Assembly (NCBI GenBank): GCA_048267305.1
Contig: JBLWXT010000011.1
Location: 1-64,000, forward strand
Source of the DNA: Owenweeksia sp048267305
Lineage (GTDB): Bacteria > Bacteroidota > Bacteroidia > Flavobacteriales > Schleiferiaceae
Direction of reading: 5' to 3'
Length of the DNA stretch: 64,000 bases
The position numbers and the translations under genes were made by a program. Shown piece after piece: positions 44,182 through 52,261 of this stretch; the stretch's first letter is position 1; each line of letters starts with the position of its first letter. The notes under the pieces were generated by a model. It saw only the letters and a program-made list of their open reading frames with translations. It had not been told where the DNA came from and did no database searches.

Positions 44182-44823
44182 ATGAAGGTTCTGTTTTTAA
44201 CGGATTCATTATCTCTTCCCAGGGGAAGTGATGGGGAAGTAGTAAAGTACGAGGAAACTTACATTAGTCTTTTAAGGAAGAAAAATCCAGAGATGACTAT
44301 TGTTGACTGTGCTGTTGGTGGAGCTACAATATGGGATCTGTTTAAACAAAGTTATTATTACAAATTTTTTGAACCTGATATTGTAATCCTACATTGTGGA
44401 ATTGTAGATTGCGCCCCAAGAGCTTTTACGAAATTTGAACAGAAGATATTAAATAAATTAGGGCTTAGGCCCAGAGGATTGACTCGCTTTTTAAGGAAGT
44501 ATAGAGGTTTGAAATTAACCCCTGTTAAAAAGTTTGAAAAGTTGGCCCTCCGATTAAAAAGGCAGTTTGAGGATTTGCCGGTATTTGCAGTAGGGATATT
44601 GCCGGCTTCGAGCCAGTATGAACAAAAAGTACCTGGAATCGCAAAAAGTATAGAAATATACAATCACGTTTTGAGTTCACAATTCAGGTTTATTGATAAT
44701 TCAGATTTTCCCATGGAAGGCATATTGAGCGATCACCATCATTTGAATGCTATTGGCCACTTGGAAATGTTGAAGCGTATCAAAACCATATTTGATGTGG
44801 ATGAGATTAAGATAACAAATTAG
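44182..44823 (+). CDS. SGNH/GDSL-type hydrolase in the nonulosonate gene run
   Basis: A 213-residue cytoplasmic protein with an SGNH-like layout: block I LFLTDSLSLPRG with Ser9 as likely nucleophile, block II Gly in VGGATIW, and block V Asp184-x2-His187 in SDHHHLNAIGH. Block III, normally Gly-x-Asn-Asp, reads Gly73-Ile-Val-Asp76, so the oxyanion-hole Asn is missing. It could be an acetyl esterase or, as in some glycan loci, an acetyl transferase; the missing Asn leaves activity open. It starts 6 bases after the fusion gene and ends 1 base before the next gene. Confidence 0.7.
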   Translation: MKVLFLTDSLSLPRGSDGEVVKYEETYISLLRKKNPEMTIVDCAVGGATIWDLFKQSYYYKFFEPDIVILHCGIVDCAPRAFTKFEQKILNKLGLRPRGLTRFLRKYRGLKLTPVKKFEKLALRLKRQFEDLPVFAVGILPASSQYEQKVPGIAKSIEIYNHVLSSQFRFIDNSDFPMEGILSDHHHLNAIGHLEMLKRIKTIFDVDEIKITN

Positions 44824-44824
44824 A

Positions 44825-45574
44825 ATGAGCAAAAATGTACTAAGTGGTTCAAAAGCCGAAGAGTTAAGTAACAGAGAGCAACTCTTTAATCTTTTTGAGA
44901 ATAACCCGTTGCCTAAGGAAGAGCTTCTAAGTAATCTGGGTTTGTTTATAAAAAGACAGGATTTATCGCGCATACTCTTTATGAATGAACTCTATCAGAA
45001 GCAATTGGGTGTTCATGGATCTATATTTGAGTTTGGAGTAAGATGGGGACAAAACCTGGCCTTACTGGAGTCTTTACGAGGTACTTACGAGCCCTTTAAT
45101 TACAACAGGAAGATTGTAGGCTTTGATACCTTTGAAGGTTTTCCATCTGTAGATAAAAAGGATGGTGAAAATGAAATTATTAAGGAAGGTAGTTATAGCG
45201 TAACGCCCAACTATGAGGAGTATTTGCAAAAACTGCTGCGCTGTCTTGAGAATGAAAACCCGATTTCTCACATTCCCACCACGGAGTTGATCAAAGGTGA
45301 TGCTACCAAAACTATTCACGAATACCTGAAGAAACACCCTGAGACTATTTTGTCCATGGTTTACTTCGATTTTGATATTTATAAACCCACCAAGGAATGT
45401 TTACAGGCAATAAAGCCACATCTTACAAAAGGAGCTGTAGTTGGATTTGATGAATTGAATTTTCACGCTTTTCCGGGAGAAACATTGGCCTTAAAGGAAG
45501 TGTTCGGGCTCGATACTATCAGTCTTAAGAAATCTCCATTTGGAGTATTACAGTCATACTTTATTATGGATTGA
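44825..45574 (+). CDS. TylF/MycF-like SAM methyltransferase
   Basis: A 249-residue protein resembling macrocin O-methyltransferase (TylF) type enzymes, which methylate sugar hydroxyls. Motif I is SIFEFGVRWGQNLALLESL (about residues 67-85), followed by KIVGFDTFEGFPSVDKKDG, a typical TylF segment, and LSMVYFDFDIYKPTKECLQ, with acidic residues that would bind metal. The end GVLQSYFIMD completes the fold. It probably O-methylates a sugar of the glycan. It starts 1 base after the SGNH gene stop. Confidence 0.75.
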   Translation: MSKNVLSGSKAEELSNREQLFNLFENNPLPKEELLSNLGLFIKRQDLSRILFMNELYQKQLGVHGSIFEFGVRWGQNLALLESLRGTYEPFNYNRKIVGFDTFEGFPSVDKKDGENEIIKEGSYSVTPNYEEYLQKLLRCLENENPISHIPTTELIKGDATKTIHEYLKKHPETILSMVYFDFDIYKPTKECLQAIKPHLTKGAVVGFDELNFHAFPGETLALKEVFGLDTISLKKSPFGVLQSYFIMD

Positions 45575-45585
45575 CAAAAATATCA

Positions 45586-46155
45586 ATGAAGTATAAAGTT
45601 CTAAATCAAAACATCTTTTCCAGAGGCGATTACCTTGTCAGTCCTGTTTCCATAGGGCATATGGAAGACATTCGCAGATGGCGAAATGCACAAATGGATG
45701 TACTTCGTCAAAAGAAGGAATTGTCAGTTGAAGATCAACAGAGGTATTTTAGTAATGTAGTATTACCATTATTTGATCAGGATCAACCCGATCAACTCCT
45801 TTTTAGTTTTTTTAAGAATTCCAGGTTTATTGGCTATGGTGGCTTGGTTCATTTATCCTGGATAGATAAACGGGCCGAATTGTCGTTTTTGGTGGAAGAC
45901 AGTCGTGCAGCTGATCAGAAAACATATGGTGAGGATTGGTTCAACTTTATTGAAATCATGAAAGAGCTTTGCTTTTCAGAAATGAAGTTTAATCGCCTTT
46001 TTTGTGAGACTTATGAATTTCGGAAATTTCATATTTCAATATTGGAGAAGGCAGGTATGAAGGAAGAGGGGCGATTGCGAGAAAATATATTTGAGCATGG
46101 AACTTTTATGGATTCCATAATGCATTCAATTTTAAGTAAAGAATATTTTGAATAA
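45586..46155 (+). CDS. GNAT family N-acetyltransferase, PseH-like
   Basis: A GNAT acetyltransferase of 189 residues. The N-terminal substrate segment IGHMEDIRRWRNAQM is the WRN-type signature of PseH/RimJ-like enzymes; RFIGYGGLVHLSW and the acetyl-CoA loop region RAELSFLVED follow, and HISILEKAGMKEEGRLRENIF is the usual C-terminal part. In pseudaminic acid synthesis PseH acetylates the 4-amino sugar, which fits the position between pseC and pseI, but specificity cannot be told. The ATG at 45586 is preferred; a TTG at 45571 overlapping the preceding stop (TTGA) is an alternative. Confidence 0.78.
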   Translation: MKYKVLNQNIFSRGDYLVSPVSIGHMEDIRRWRNAQMDVLRQKKELSVEDQQRYFSNVVLPLFDQDQPDQLLFSFFKNSRFIGYGGLVHLSWIDKRAELSFLVEDSRAADQKTYGEDWFNFIEIMKELCFSEMKFNRLFCETYEFRKFHISILEKAGMKEEGRLRENIFEHGTFMDSIMHSILSKEYFE

Positions 46156-48028
46156 TAAAAGAGTATTTGTAAGCGGAGGAGCGGGTGTAATAGGCCGCGA
46201 AATAGTAAAAAAATTAATTTCTAAGGGCGCGATTGTAATGGTGGGTGATCTGGAGCCAATCCCATCTGATTTTCCTGCAGGAGTTATCTATAGGCGAGGC
46301 GATTTAAACTATATCACTCAGCAGGAGCTGGATAGTTTTAATCCCGAGGTGTTTTTTCACCTGGCAGCCACCTTTGAACGCTCGGCAGAAACCTATGAAC
46401 ATTGGGAAGAAAATTTTTGGCACAACATAAGGTTAAGTAACTACCTTATGACATTAATGCGCAATGTACCAGGGCTAAAACGCGTGGTTTATGCCTCCAG
46501 TTATCTCATTTATAAAAAAGAACTATACAATTTTGATACTCCAAAGGATAAGGCAGTAAGGCTCAAAGAGGATGATCCCATTGACCCCAGAAACCTTACC
46601 GGGCTAGCCAAATTAGCTCATGAAATGGAACTGGAGTTTTTATCTCACTTTAAATCTGATCAGTTTACCTCTATTTGCCCTCGGATTTACAGGGGCTATG
46701 GTAAAAACTCAAGAGATGTTATATCTCGATGGGTGAGAGATTTACAAGACAACAAAAAAATATCAGTTTATAATCCTGAGGGATGGTTTGACTATATGTA
46801 TGCAGGGGATACTGCTGAAGGCCTTATCCGTTTATCCGAAATAAGTGATACAGGTATCGTTAATTTGGGAACAGGAAGGTCGAGAAGAGTTGCTGATGTA
46901 GTGAAGGTGTTGAAAGACCATTTTCCGAATATGGAAGTGGAATATGGAGAGCCGGAAGAAAAGTATGAGGCTTCAGAAGCCGATATTACAAAGTTAAAGG
47001 CACTGATCAATTGGACACCAGAGCGAGATCTTGAAAATACAATACCTGAGATTATTGAATTTGAAGCGGGTAGACAAAACGGACAACGCCATTGGAAAAA
47101 TGTTTTGATAACCAGCATTTCCAAAAAGGTTCCTCTTATTAAGGCTGTGCGAAGGGGTATGGCAAAAATTAGCCCTGAAATCAAAATTTTTGGAGCTGAC
47201 CTATCTGGGGAGTGTTTGGGTAGATATTTTGTGGATGAGTTCTGGAAGATGCCACGTATTTCAAAATTAGAGGCATCGGAGCTTATTGCATATTGTGAAG
47301 CAAATAAAATTGGTCTTATCATTCCAACTCGGGATGGAGAACTGGAATATTTTTCGGCACTGAAAGGAGAGCTTTCAGCAGCCGGTATTGCTGTGATGGT
47401 TTCAGATCGTATAAGTACTGTAAACTGTCTGGATAAACTGGCATTTGCAAATTTGGAAGGTATAAATGCGATACCTGCCTCTGAAAGTATAGATGATATT
47501 GCCTCAGAAAATTATGTAGTTAAGGAAAGGTATGGCGCTGGAGCCTTGTCTATAGGTATTGATCTTTCCAGAGAAGATGCCACAGCGCATTCAAAGACTT
47601 TGGAGCACCCTATTTTCCAACCTTATATTTCAGGTGATGAAATCAGTGTGGATGCTTATATTACTTCTTCAGGATCAATTAAAGGTTTGATCATGAGAAG
47701 GAGGGACATAGTTGTTGATGGCGAATCACAGGTTACTTCAACTTTTAGTGATCAACGGCTGGAGAAAATTTTCGGGGAAATCCTGAAGTCATTGAAACTC
47801 TTCGGACATGTGATCCTTCAGGCTTTTATCAACGAAAAGGGTGAGGTACATGTAATTGAATGCAACCCCCGGTTTGGAGGGGCTTCTACGCTTTCCTTAA
47901 GAGCAGGACTTGATTCATTTTATTGGACTTACCTGGAAGCTCAGGGTGTGCCTTTAGATGATTATCCGTTTTTTAGAAGTGTAAAAGAAATAAAACAGGT
48001 TAGACATCCTCAGGATTTTTATATATGA
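46148..48028 (+). CDS. Fusion: extended SDR lacking the catalytic Tyr + CarB/PylC-like ATP-grasp ligase
   Basis: A 626-residue two-domain protein with a TTG start overlapping the GNAT stop by 8 bases. Residues 1-305 are an extended SDR/NAD-epimerase with the cofactor motif GGAGVIG (10-16), HLAATFERSAETYEHW, VVYASSYLIYKK and DPRNLTGLAKLAHE. In the last motif the usual Tyr-x3-Lys reads Thr151-x3-Lys155, so the catalytic tyrosine is missing. Residues 315-626 are ATP-grasp: ITSISKKVPLIKAVRRG, IIPTRDGELEYF, VVKERYGAGALSIGI (457-471) and the metal-binding VIECNPRFGGAS (Glu571, Asn573, Arg575). ATP-grasp enzymes join a carboxylate to an amine, thiol or similar. Inference: it may attach an amino acid or similar group to the glycan precursor, with the SDR part binding a nucleotide sugar. 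Confidence 0.85.
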   Translation: MNNKRVFVSGGAGVIGREIVKKLISKGAIVMVGDLEPIPSDFPAGVIYRRGDLNYITQQELDSFNPEVFFHLAATFERSAETYEHWEENFWHNIRLSNYLMTLMRNVPGLKRVVYASSYLIYKKELYNFDTPKDKAVRLKEDDPIDPRNLTGLAKLAHEMELEFLSHFKSDQFTSICPRIYRGYGKNSRDVISRWVRDLQDNKKISVYNPEGWFDYMYAGDTAEGLIRLSEISDTGIVNLGTGRSRRVADVVKVLKDHFPNMEVEYGEPEEKYEASEADITKLKALINWTPERDLENTIPEIIEFEAGRQNGQRHWKNVLITSISKKVPLIKAVRRGMAKISPEIKIFGADLSGECLGRYFVDEFWKMPRISKLEASELIAYCEANKIGLIIPTRDGELEYFSALKGELSAAGIAVMVSDRISTVNCLDKLAFANLEGINAIPASESIDDIASENYVVKERYGAGALSIGIDLSREDATAHSKTLEHPIFQPYISGDEISVDAYITSSGSIKGLIMRRRDIVVDGESQVTSTFSDQRLEKIFGEILKSLKLFGHVILQAFINEKGEVHVIECNPRFGGASTLSLRAGLDSFYWTYLEAQGVPLDDYPFFRSVKEIKQVRHPQDFYI

Positions 48029-48696
48029 TATTGGTATTTGATCTTGATGATACTTTGTATGAGGAGATAACCTATGTTAAGAGTGCCTTTGGTGCTGTGG
48101 CAAAGTATCTTGGAGAAAAATACCAGTTGAATACCGCAGAGGTTGAAAGTAATCTACTTGAGGTACTCGAACGAAAGGGTAGGGGAAGTGTATTTAATGA
48201 GGTACTTACGAAATATGGCATATTTTCAAAAAGTGAGGTAAAGAGGTGTTTGGGCGTTTATCGAAAATCAGAGCCCGATATTCAATTGAGCCAGGAGGCC
48301 TTGAGATGTATTGAACGTTTTAATACTTTTCCCAAGTACGTGGTTACGGATGGAAACAAAATGGTTCAGTCTGCAAAAATCAAGGCTTTAAATCTGGATA
48401 ATTATTTTAAAAGGGCTCTTCCCACACATAATTTTGGCTCAAAACATTCCAAGCCATCTACCTATCTCTTTCATAAAATAATACAGTGGGAAAAAGCATC
48501 TCCAAATGACCTGGTGTATATAGGAGATAATCCTAATAAAGACTTTGTAAACCTGAAAAAAGAAGGTTTTAAAACAGTTAGGGTTCTTACCGGGATGTTT
48601 AAGGATGTTAGGTTGAGTGAGGATTATGAAGCTCATTTCGATATAGAATCTTTAGATGAGCTGGATTTTAAATTATTGGATAAAATATTCAAATAG
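48025..48696 (+). CDS. HAD family hydrolase
   Basis: Probable phosphatase of 223 residues. Motif I is FDLDDTLYEE with nucleophile Asp6 and acid/base Asp8; motif II is the Thr in YVVTDGNKM; Lys139-type HSKPSTYLF supplies motif III; and YIGDNPNKDFVNLKKEGF is motif IV. The cap is helical (type C1). The ATG overlaps the stop of the SDR/ATP-grasp gene (ATGA). HAD phosphatases pair with nonulosonate synthases that make a 9-phosphate product, as in KDN synthesis in Bacteroides, so a phosphorylated intermediate is possible here. Confidence 0.85.
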   Translation: MILVFDLDDTLYEEITYVKSAFGAVAKYLGEKYQLNTAEVESNLLEVLERKGRGSVFNEVLTKYGIFSKSEVKRCLGVYRKSEPDIQLSQEALRCIERFNTFPKYVVTDGNKMVQSAKIKALNLDNYFKRALPTHNFGSKHSKPSTYLFHKIIQWEKASPNDLVYIGDNPNKDFVNLKKEGFKTVRVLTGMFKDVRLSEDYEAHFDIESLDELDFKLLDKIFK

Positions 48697-48702
48697 AAGA
48701 AA

Positions 48703-49749
48703 ATGAAAATCGGAGATTTTGAAATAGGCAAACGAAAAACGTTCATCATTGCGGAGATGTCTGGCAATCACAATGGAGATATCAATATAGCAAAGGAAAC
48801 CATACGCGCTGCCAAGCGGGCCGGGGCCGACTGCATTAAGCTCCAAACCTATACGGCTGATACAATTACCTTAAATGTAAGGAACGAGCATTTTCAGGTA
48901 AATCATGGAACTGTTTGGGACGGTCGTTATCTCTACGATTTATATCAGGAAGCCCATACTCCATGGGAATGGCATCAGGAGCTCTTTGATTTGGCGAAGG
49001 AGGAAGATATAATTTGCTTTTCCTCTCCCTTTGATCCTACCGCAGTTGATTTATTGGAATCATTAAATGCTCCAGCATACAAAATTGCTTCTTATGAAAT
49101 CACCGATATCCCACTGATAAAATATGTAGCCTCGAAGGGTAAACCCATTATTATTTCAACAGGGATAGCAGATGCAAATGATATTCAGTTGGCAATTGAT
49201 ACCTGCAGAAGTGCCGGCAACAATGATATTTCAATTTTAAAGTGTACATCAGCATATCCCACTCCACCCGAAGAAGCTAATCTAATAACCATTCCTGCCA
49301 TCAAGGAAAAGTATAATGTTATTCCGGGATTCTCTGACCATACCATGGGGATAGAAGCTCCAATTGTAGCAGTTGCGCTAGGCGCGCAGATTATCGAAAA
49401 GCACTTCATTATTGATCGAAAAATGGGAGGTGTTGATTCACATTTCTCATTAGACGAAACCGAGTTTAAGCAAATGGTTGATGCAGTGAGAACAACTGAA
49501 AAACTATTGGGGCATGTTGATTTTTCTATGGATGAGAAAAAAATGAAGAACCGTCAGTTTTCAAGATCTCTTTATGTAACAAAGGATATTAGGAAAGGAG
49601 AAAAGTTTACAGCAGAAAATATACGCTCTGTAAGGCCGGGCAATGGCTTGCATCCTAAGTACTATGAAGAAATTATATCAGAGGGGGTGGCTAAATGTGA
49701 TGTTGTAGCTGGCACTCCTTTAGATGAGGGTATCGTTTACAGGCCGTAG
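48703..49749 (+). CDS. pseI: Pseudaminic acid synthase (NeuB family)
   Basis: Condenses a 2,4-diacetamido-trideoxy hexose with phosphoenolpyruvate to give the nine-carbon acid. At 348 residues it is full length. The canonical NeuB-family pattern is seen: FIIAEMSGNHNGDINIAKE, CIKLQTYTADTITL, YKIASYEITDIPLI, ISTGIAD, LKCTSAYPTPPEEANL, GFSDHTMGIEAP and IIEKHFIIDRKMGGVDSHFSL, with metal-ligand histidines in GFSDHT and IEKHF. A SAF domain ends the protein (SRSLYVTKDIRKGEKFTAEN, then RPGNGLHPKYYEEI). NHNGD and TADTITL favour PseI over NeuB or LegI. It is the last gene of the run, 6 bases after the HAD gene. Confidence 0.92.
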   Translation: MKIGDFEIGKRKTFIIAEMSGNHNGDINIAKETIRAAKRAGADCIKLQTYTADTITLNVRNEHFQVNHGTVWDGRYLYDLYQEAHTPWEWHQELFDLAKEEDIICFSSPFDPTAVDLLESLNAPAYKIASYEITDIPLIKYVASKGKPIIISTGIADANDIQLAIDTCRSAGNNDISILKCTSAYPTPPEEANLITIPAIKEKYNVIPGFSDHTMGIEAPIVAVALGAQIIEKHFIIDRKMGGVDSHFSLDETEFKQMVDAVRTTEKLLGHVDFSMDEKKMKNRQFSRSLYVTKDIRKGEKFTAENIRSVRPGNGLHPKYYEEIISEGVAKCDVVAGTPLDEGIVYRP

Positions 49750-49863
49750 CTATCAAGTTTATTTATTTCCATATATTGAGACGAAGTAAGCTTTGCAACG
49801 TTTATTTTGCTTATTTCTATAGCTCAGGTTATGTGATGTTCTGTTAAAAAATTTGTGGAAAAT

Positions 49864-52167
49864 ATGAGATTATCGGTTCTTGTCTTTTTAGTATTTTCGA
49901 TAGCTCTGCCGGCTCAAAACCAAATCTGGTATTTTGGCGATAAGGCAGGAATTGATTTCAACACATCGCCACCCACAGCCCTTACAAATAGTCAAATGTA
50001 TGCAGAGGAAGGCTGCAGTTCTATTTCGGATCAAAATGGTAATCTTTTGTTTTATACAGATGGTATAAAAATCTGGAATAGAAATCATATTATAATGCCT
50101 AACGGGAATGGGTTAATGGGAAATCCTTCTACCAGTCAGGGAGCTCTGATTATACCTGATCCAGGTGATTCTAATTTGTATTATGTTTTTTCCATTGATG
50201 AACTTGCCGGGTCAAATGGAATGAGGTATTCTAAAGTTGATATGACACTTCAGGGGGGGATGGGAGATGTTACAACCAAAAATGTCCTTCTTCATTCTTC
50301 CGTGGCAGAGAAGATGGTGGCAGTTAGGCGGTGTGATGGCAATATTTGGGTGATTTCGCATGAGTGGAATTCAAATAAATTTTTCGCAGATTTAATAACT
50401 CCTGTAGGTATAAGTCCTACAGTTGGTAGTTCTGTAGGCAGTAGCCATACTGGTGGTGGACGAGGGGTGATTAATGCGGTGGGATATATGGCAATATCTC
50501 AACAGGGTGATAAGCTTGCGGTGGCAATGCGGGATGCTAATTTGTTTGAGGTACTCGATTTTGATGTTGCTACAGGGTCAGTTTCAAACCCCATTACTCT
50601 CAATAGCCCAAGTTTTTATCGATCTTATGGTGTGGAATTTTCGCCAGATGGGACAAAACTTTATGGGGCATGTATTAGTACTGGGGAGGTTTATCAGTTT
50701 GACCTTACATCGGGAAATGCAAATACGATAGTAAGTACTGCAGTTCAGGTAGGAAACTTCAGTAACCTTGCCGGAGGCATGAAACTTGGCCCGGATGGCA
50801 AAATATATGTAGCAAAATCAGTCGGATCCTCGAGTGGATTGAACTTTCTTGCAGTTATCAATAATCCCGATGTTTTAGGAACTGCTTGTAACCTTTCATC
50901 CAATGGCATTAATTTATCCACCGGAAAATCGCTGCTAGGTGTCCCCAATTTTTTGGTCGATCAAAAAAATATTTCCTTAGAAATTTCCGGAGATACTTTA
51001 ATTTGTTCCGGAGATACTTCCTTACTGATGGTTAGTGGTTCGGGCAATATTCAATGGGTTGAAGGCTCATCCTCCACCTCTCCCATAATATCGGTGACAC
51101 CAACCACCACTACTGTTTATAAGGTTGCCGATTTGAGCTCTGTTTGCAAAGACACAGTAAGTATTACCGTGCATGTAGAGCAAGGCGCCCCCCTGAAAAT
51201 CACGGCCTCAGATTCCGTAATATGTTCCGGTGATTCCATTACCCTCAATGTTCTTGGGGCAGGTACAGGAACTGTGCAATGGAGCGGGGGTAACCTAAAC
51301 TCTACTCAAACCCAAATAAAGGTAGCTCCCATCACAACAACAAAATATTACGTTTCTGGAGGGAGTGCCAGATGTGGAGGAAAGGACTCTATAGAAATAA
51401 TGGTGCTTCCGGATTTAATCGCGGCATTTACTCAGTCCACCTCATTATGTGGATTAGAGGTTGCATTTGAGTCTAACACATTAGGTGCCGATTCCCATCT
51501 TTGGGATTTTGGTGATGGTAATAGCAGTGCAGGACCTATGGTGTCCCATACTTATGGGAGTGCTGGTACCTACAGAGTGAGGCTATTGGTTACTAATGCT
51601 AAATGTGGTAATACTGATACTACTTCCATGCTGGTAAATGTAAATGACACTATCTCACCTCCGGAAATATATCTACCGGATGTGGGGCGTTGTCAGGATG
51701 GTACTATTGATTTTTTCACAAGCCATGGAACATCGCGCTATCAGTATAGCTGGGATTTTGGAAATGGAACTTACAGCGACTTAAGAAGCCCCACTGCCAG
51801 TTATCAGGACACTGGATTTTATCAAGTAATACTTAGCATAACCGATACCCTATGTGGGGAGGTATATACTGATACAGCCATTGTTGAGTTGCATCAACTA
51901 CAAAGCGAAATCTTTATTCCCAATTGCTTTACCCCAAACGGAGATGGAATAAATGAGTTGTTCATGATTTCCGGCAGTCAGTGTGGAGAAGGAGATGTGC
52001 TGGAAATTTACAATCGCTGGGGAAGCAGACTGTACAGAACCGAATACCCTTACGGGGAATTTTGGGATGGAACTTTTAAAGGCAGGCAGTGTACTGAAAG
52101 CGTTTATTATTATCTGCTTTTCACAAACAATAAAGTTTACAGAGGTCATTTGAGCCTGGTGAGGTAA
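49864..52167 (+). CDS. T9SS type B sorting protein with beta-propeller, Ig-like and PKD domains (first paralogue)
   Basis: Exported protein of 767 residues. The ATG at 49864 begins a signal peptide (VLVFLVFSIALPAQ); a GTG three codons earlier is an alternative. A propeller-like region follows, opening IWYFGDKAGIDFNTSPP with WD40/lactonase-like blades such as SPDGTKLYGACIST and GPDGKIYVAKSVG (about residues 20-370). Two Ig-like repeats start DTLICSGDTSLLM and DSVICSGDSITLN. Two PKD repeats carry LWDFGDGNSS and SWDFGNGTYS. The C-terminal 90 residues are the type B sorting domain (PNCFTPNGDGINELFMI, YNRWGSRLY, LSLVR). A shorter paralogue follows directly. Confidence 0.9.
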   Translation: MRLSVLVFLVFSIALPAQNQIWYFGDKAGIDFNTSPPTALTNSQMYAEEGCSSISDQNGNLLFYTDGIKIWNRNHIIMPNGNGLMGNPSTSQGALIIPDPGDSNLYYVFSIDELAGSNGMRYSKVDMTLQGGMGDVTTKNVLLHSSVAEKMVAVRRCDGNIWVISHEWNSNKFFADLITPVGISPTVGSSVGSSHTGGGRGVINAVGYMAISQQGDKLAVAMRDANLFEVLDFDVATGSVSNPITLNSPSFYRSYGVEFSPDGTKLYGACISTGEVYQFDLTSGNANTIVSTAVQVGNFSNLAGGMKLGPDGKIYVAKSVGSSSGLNFLAVINNPDVLGTACNLSSNGINLSTGKSLLGVPNFLVDQKNISLEISGDTLICSGDTSLLMVSGSGNIQWVEGSSSTSPIISVTPTTTTVYKVADLSSVCKDTVSITVHVEQGAPLKITASDSVICSGDSITLNVLGAGTGTVQWSGGNLNSTQTQIKVAPITTTKYYVSGGSARCGGKDSIEIMVLPDLIAAFTQSTSLCGLEVAFESNTLGADSHLWDFGDGNSSAGPMVSHTYGSAGTYRVRLLVTNAKCGNTDTTSMLVNVNDTISPPEIYLPDVGRCQDGTIDFFTSHGTSRYQYSWDFGNGTYSDLRSPTASYQDTGFYQVILSITDTLCGEVYTDTAIVELHQLQSEIFIPNCFTPNGDGINELFMISGSQCGEGDVLEIYNRWGSRLYRTEYPYGEFWDGTFKGRQCTESVYYYLLFTNNKVYRGHLSLVR

Positions 52168-52261
52168 AACCCCAAACTTTAACATTCAGGTAATATCTTA
52201 AGAACAACAAAAGATGTAGTGGGAAAGTTATTTATAGTAACTTTCTTAATTTCTGCATCTT

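Noticed and set aside
46792..47322. 176-codon minus-strand ORF within the SDR/ATP-grasp gene
   Set aside because: The plus frame is intact across both domains; the minus frame is low-complexity Ser/Ile/Leu.
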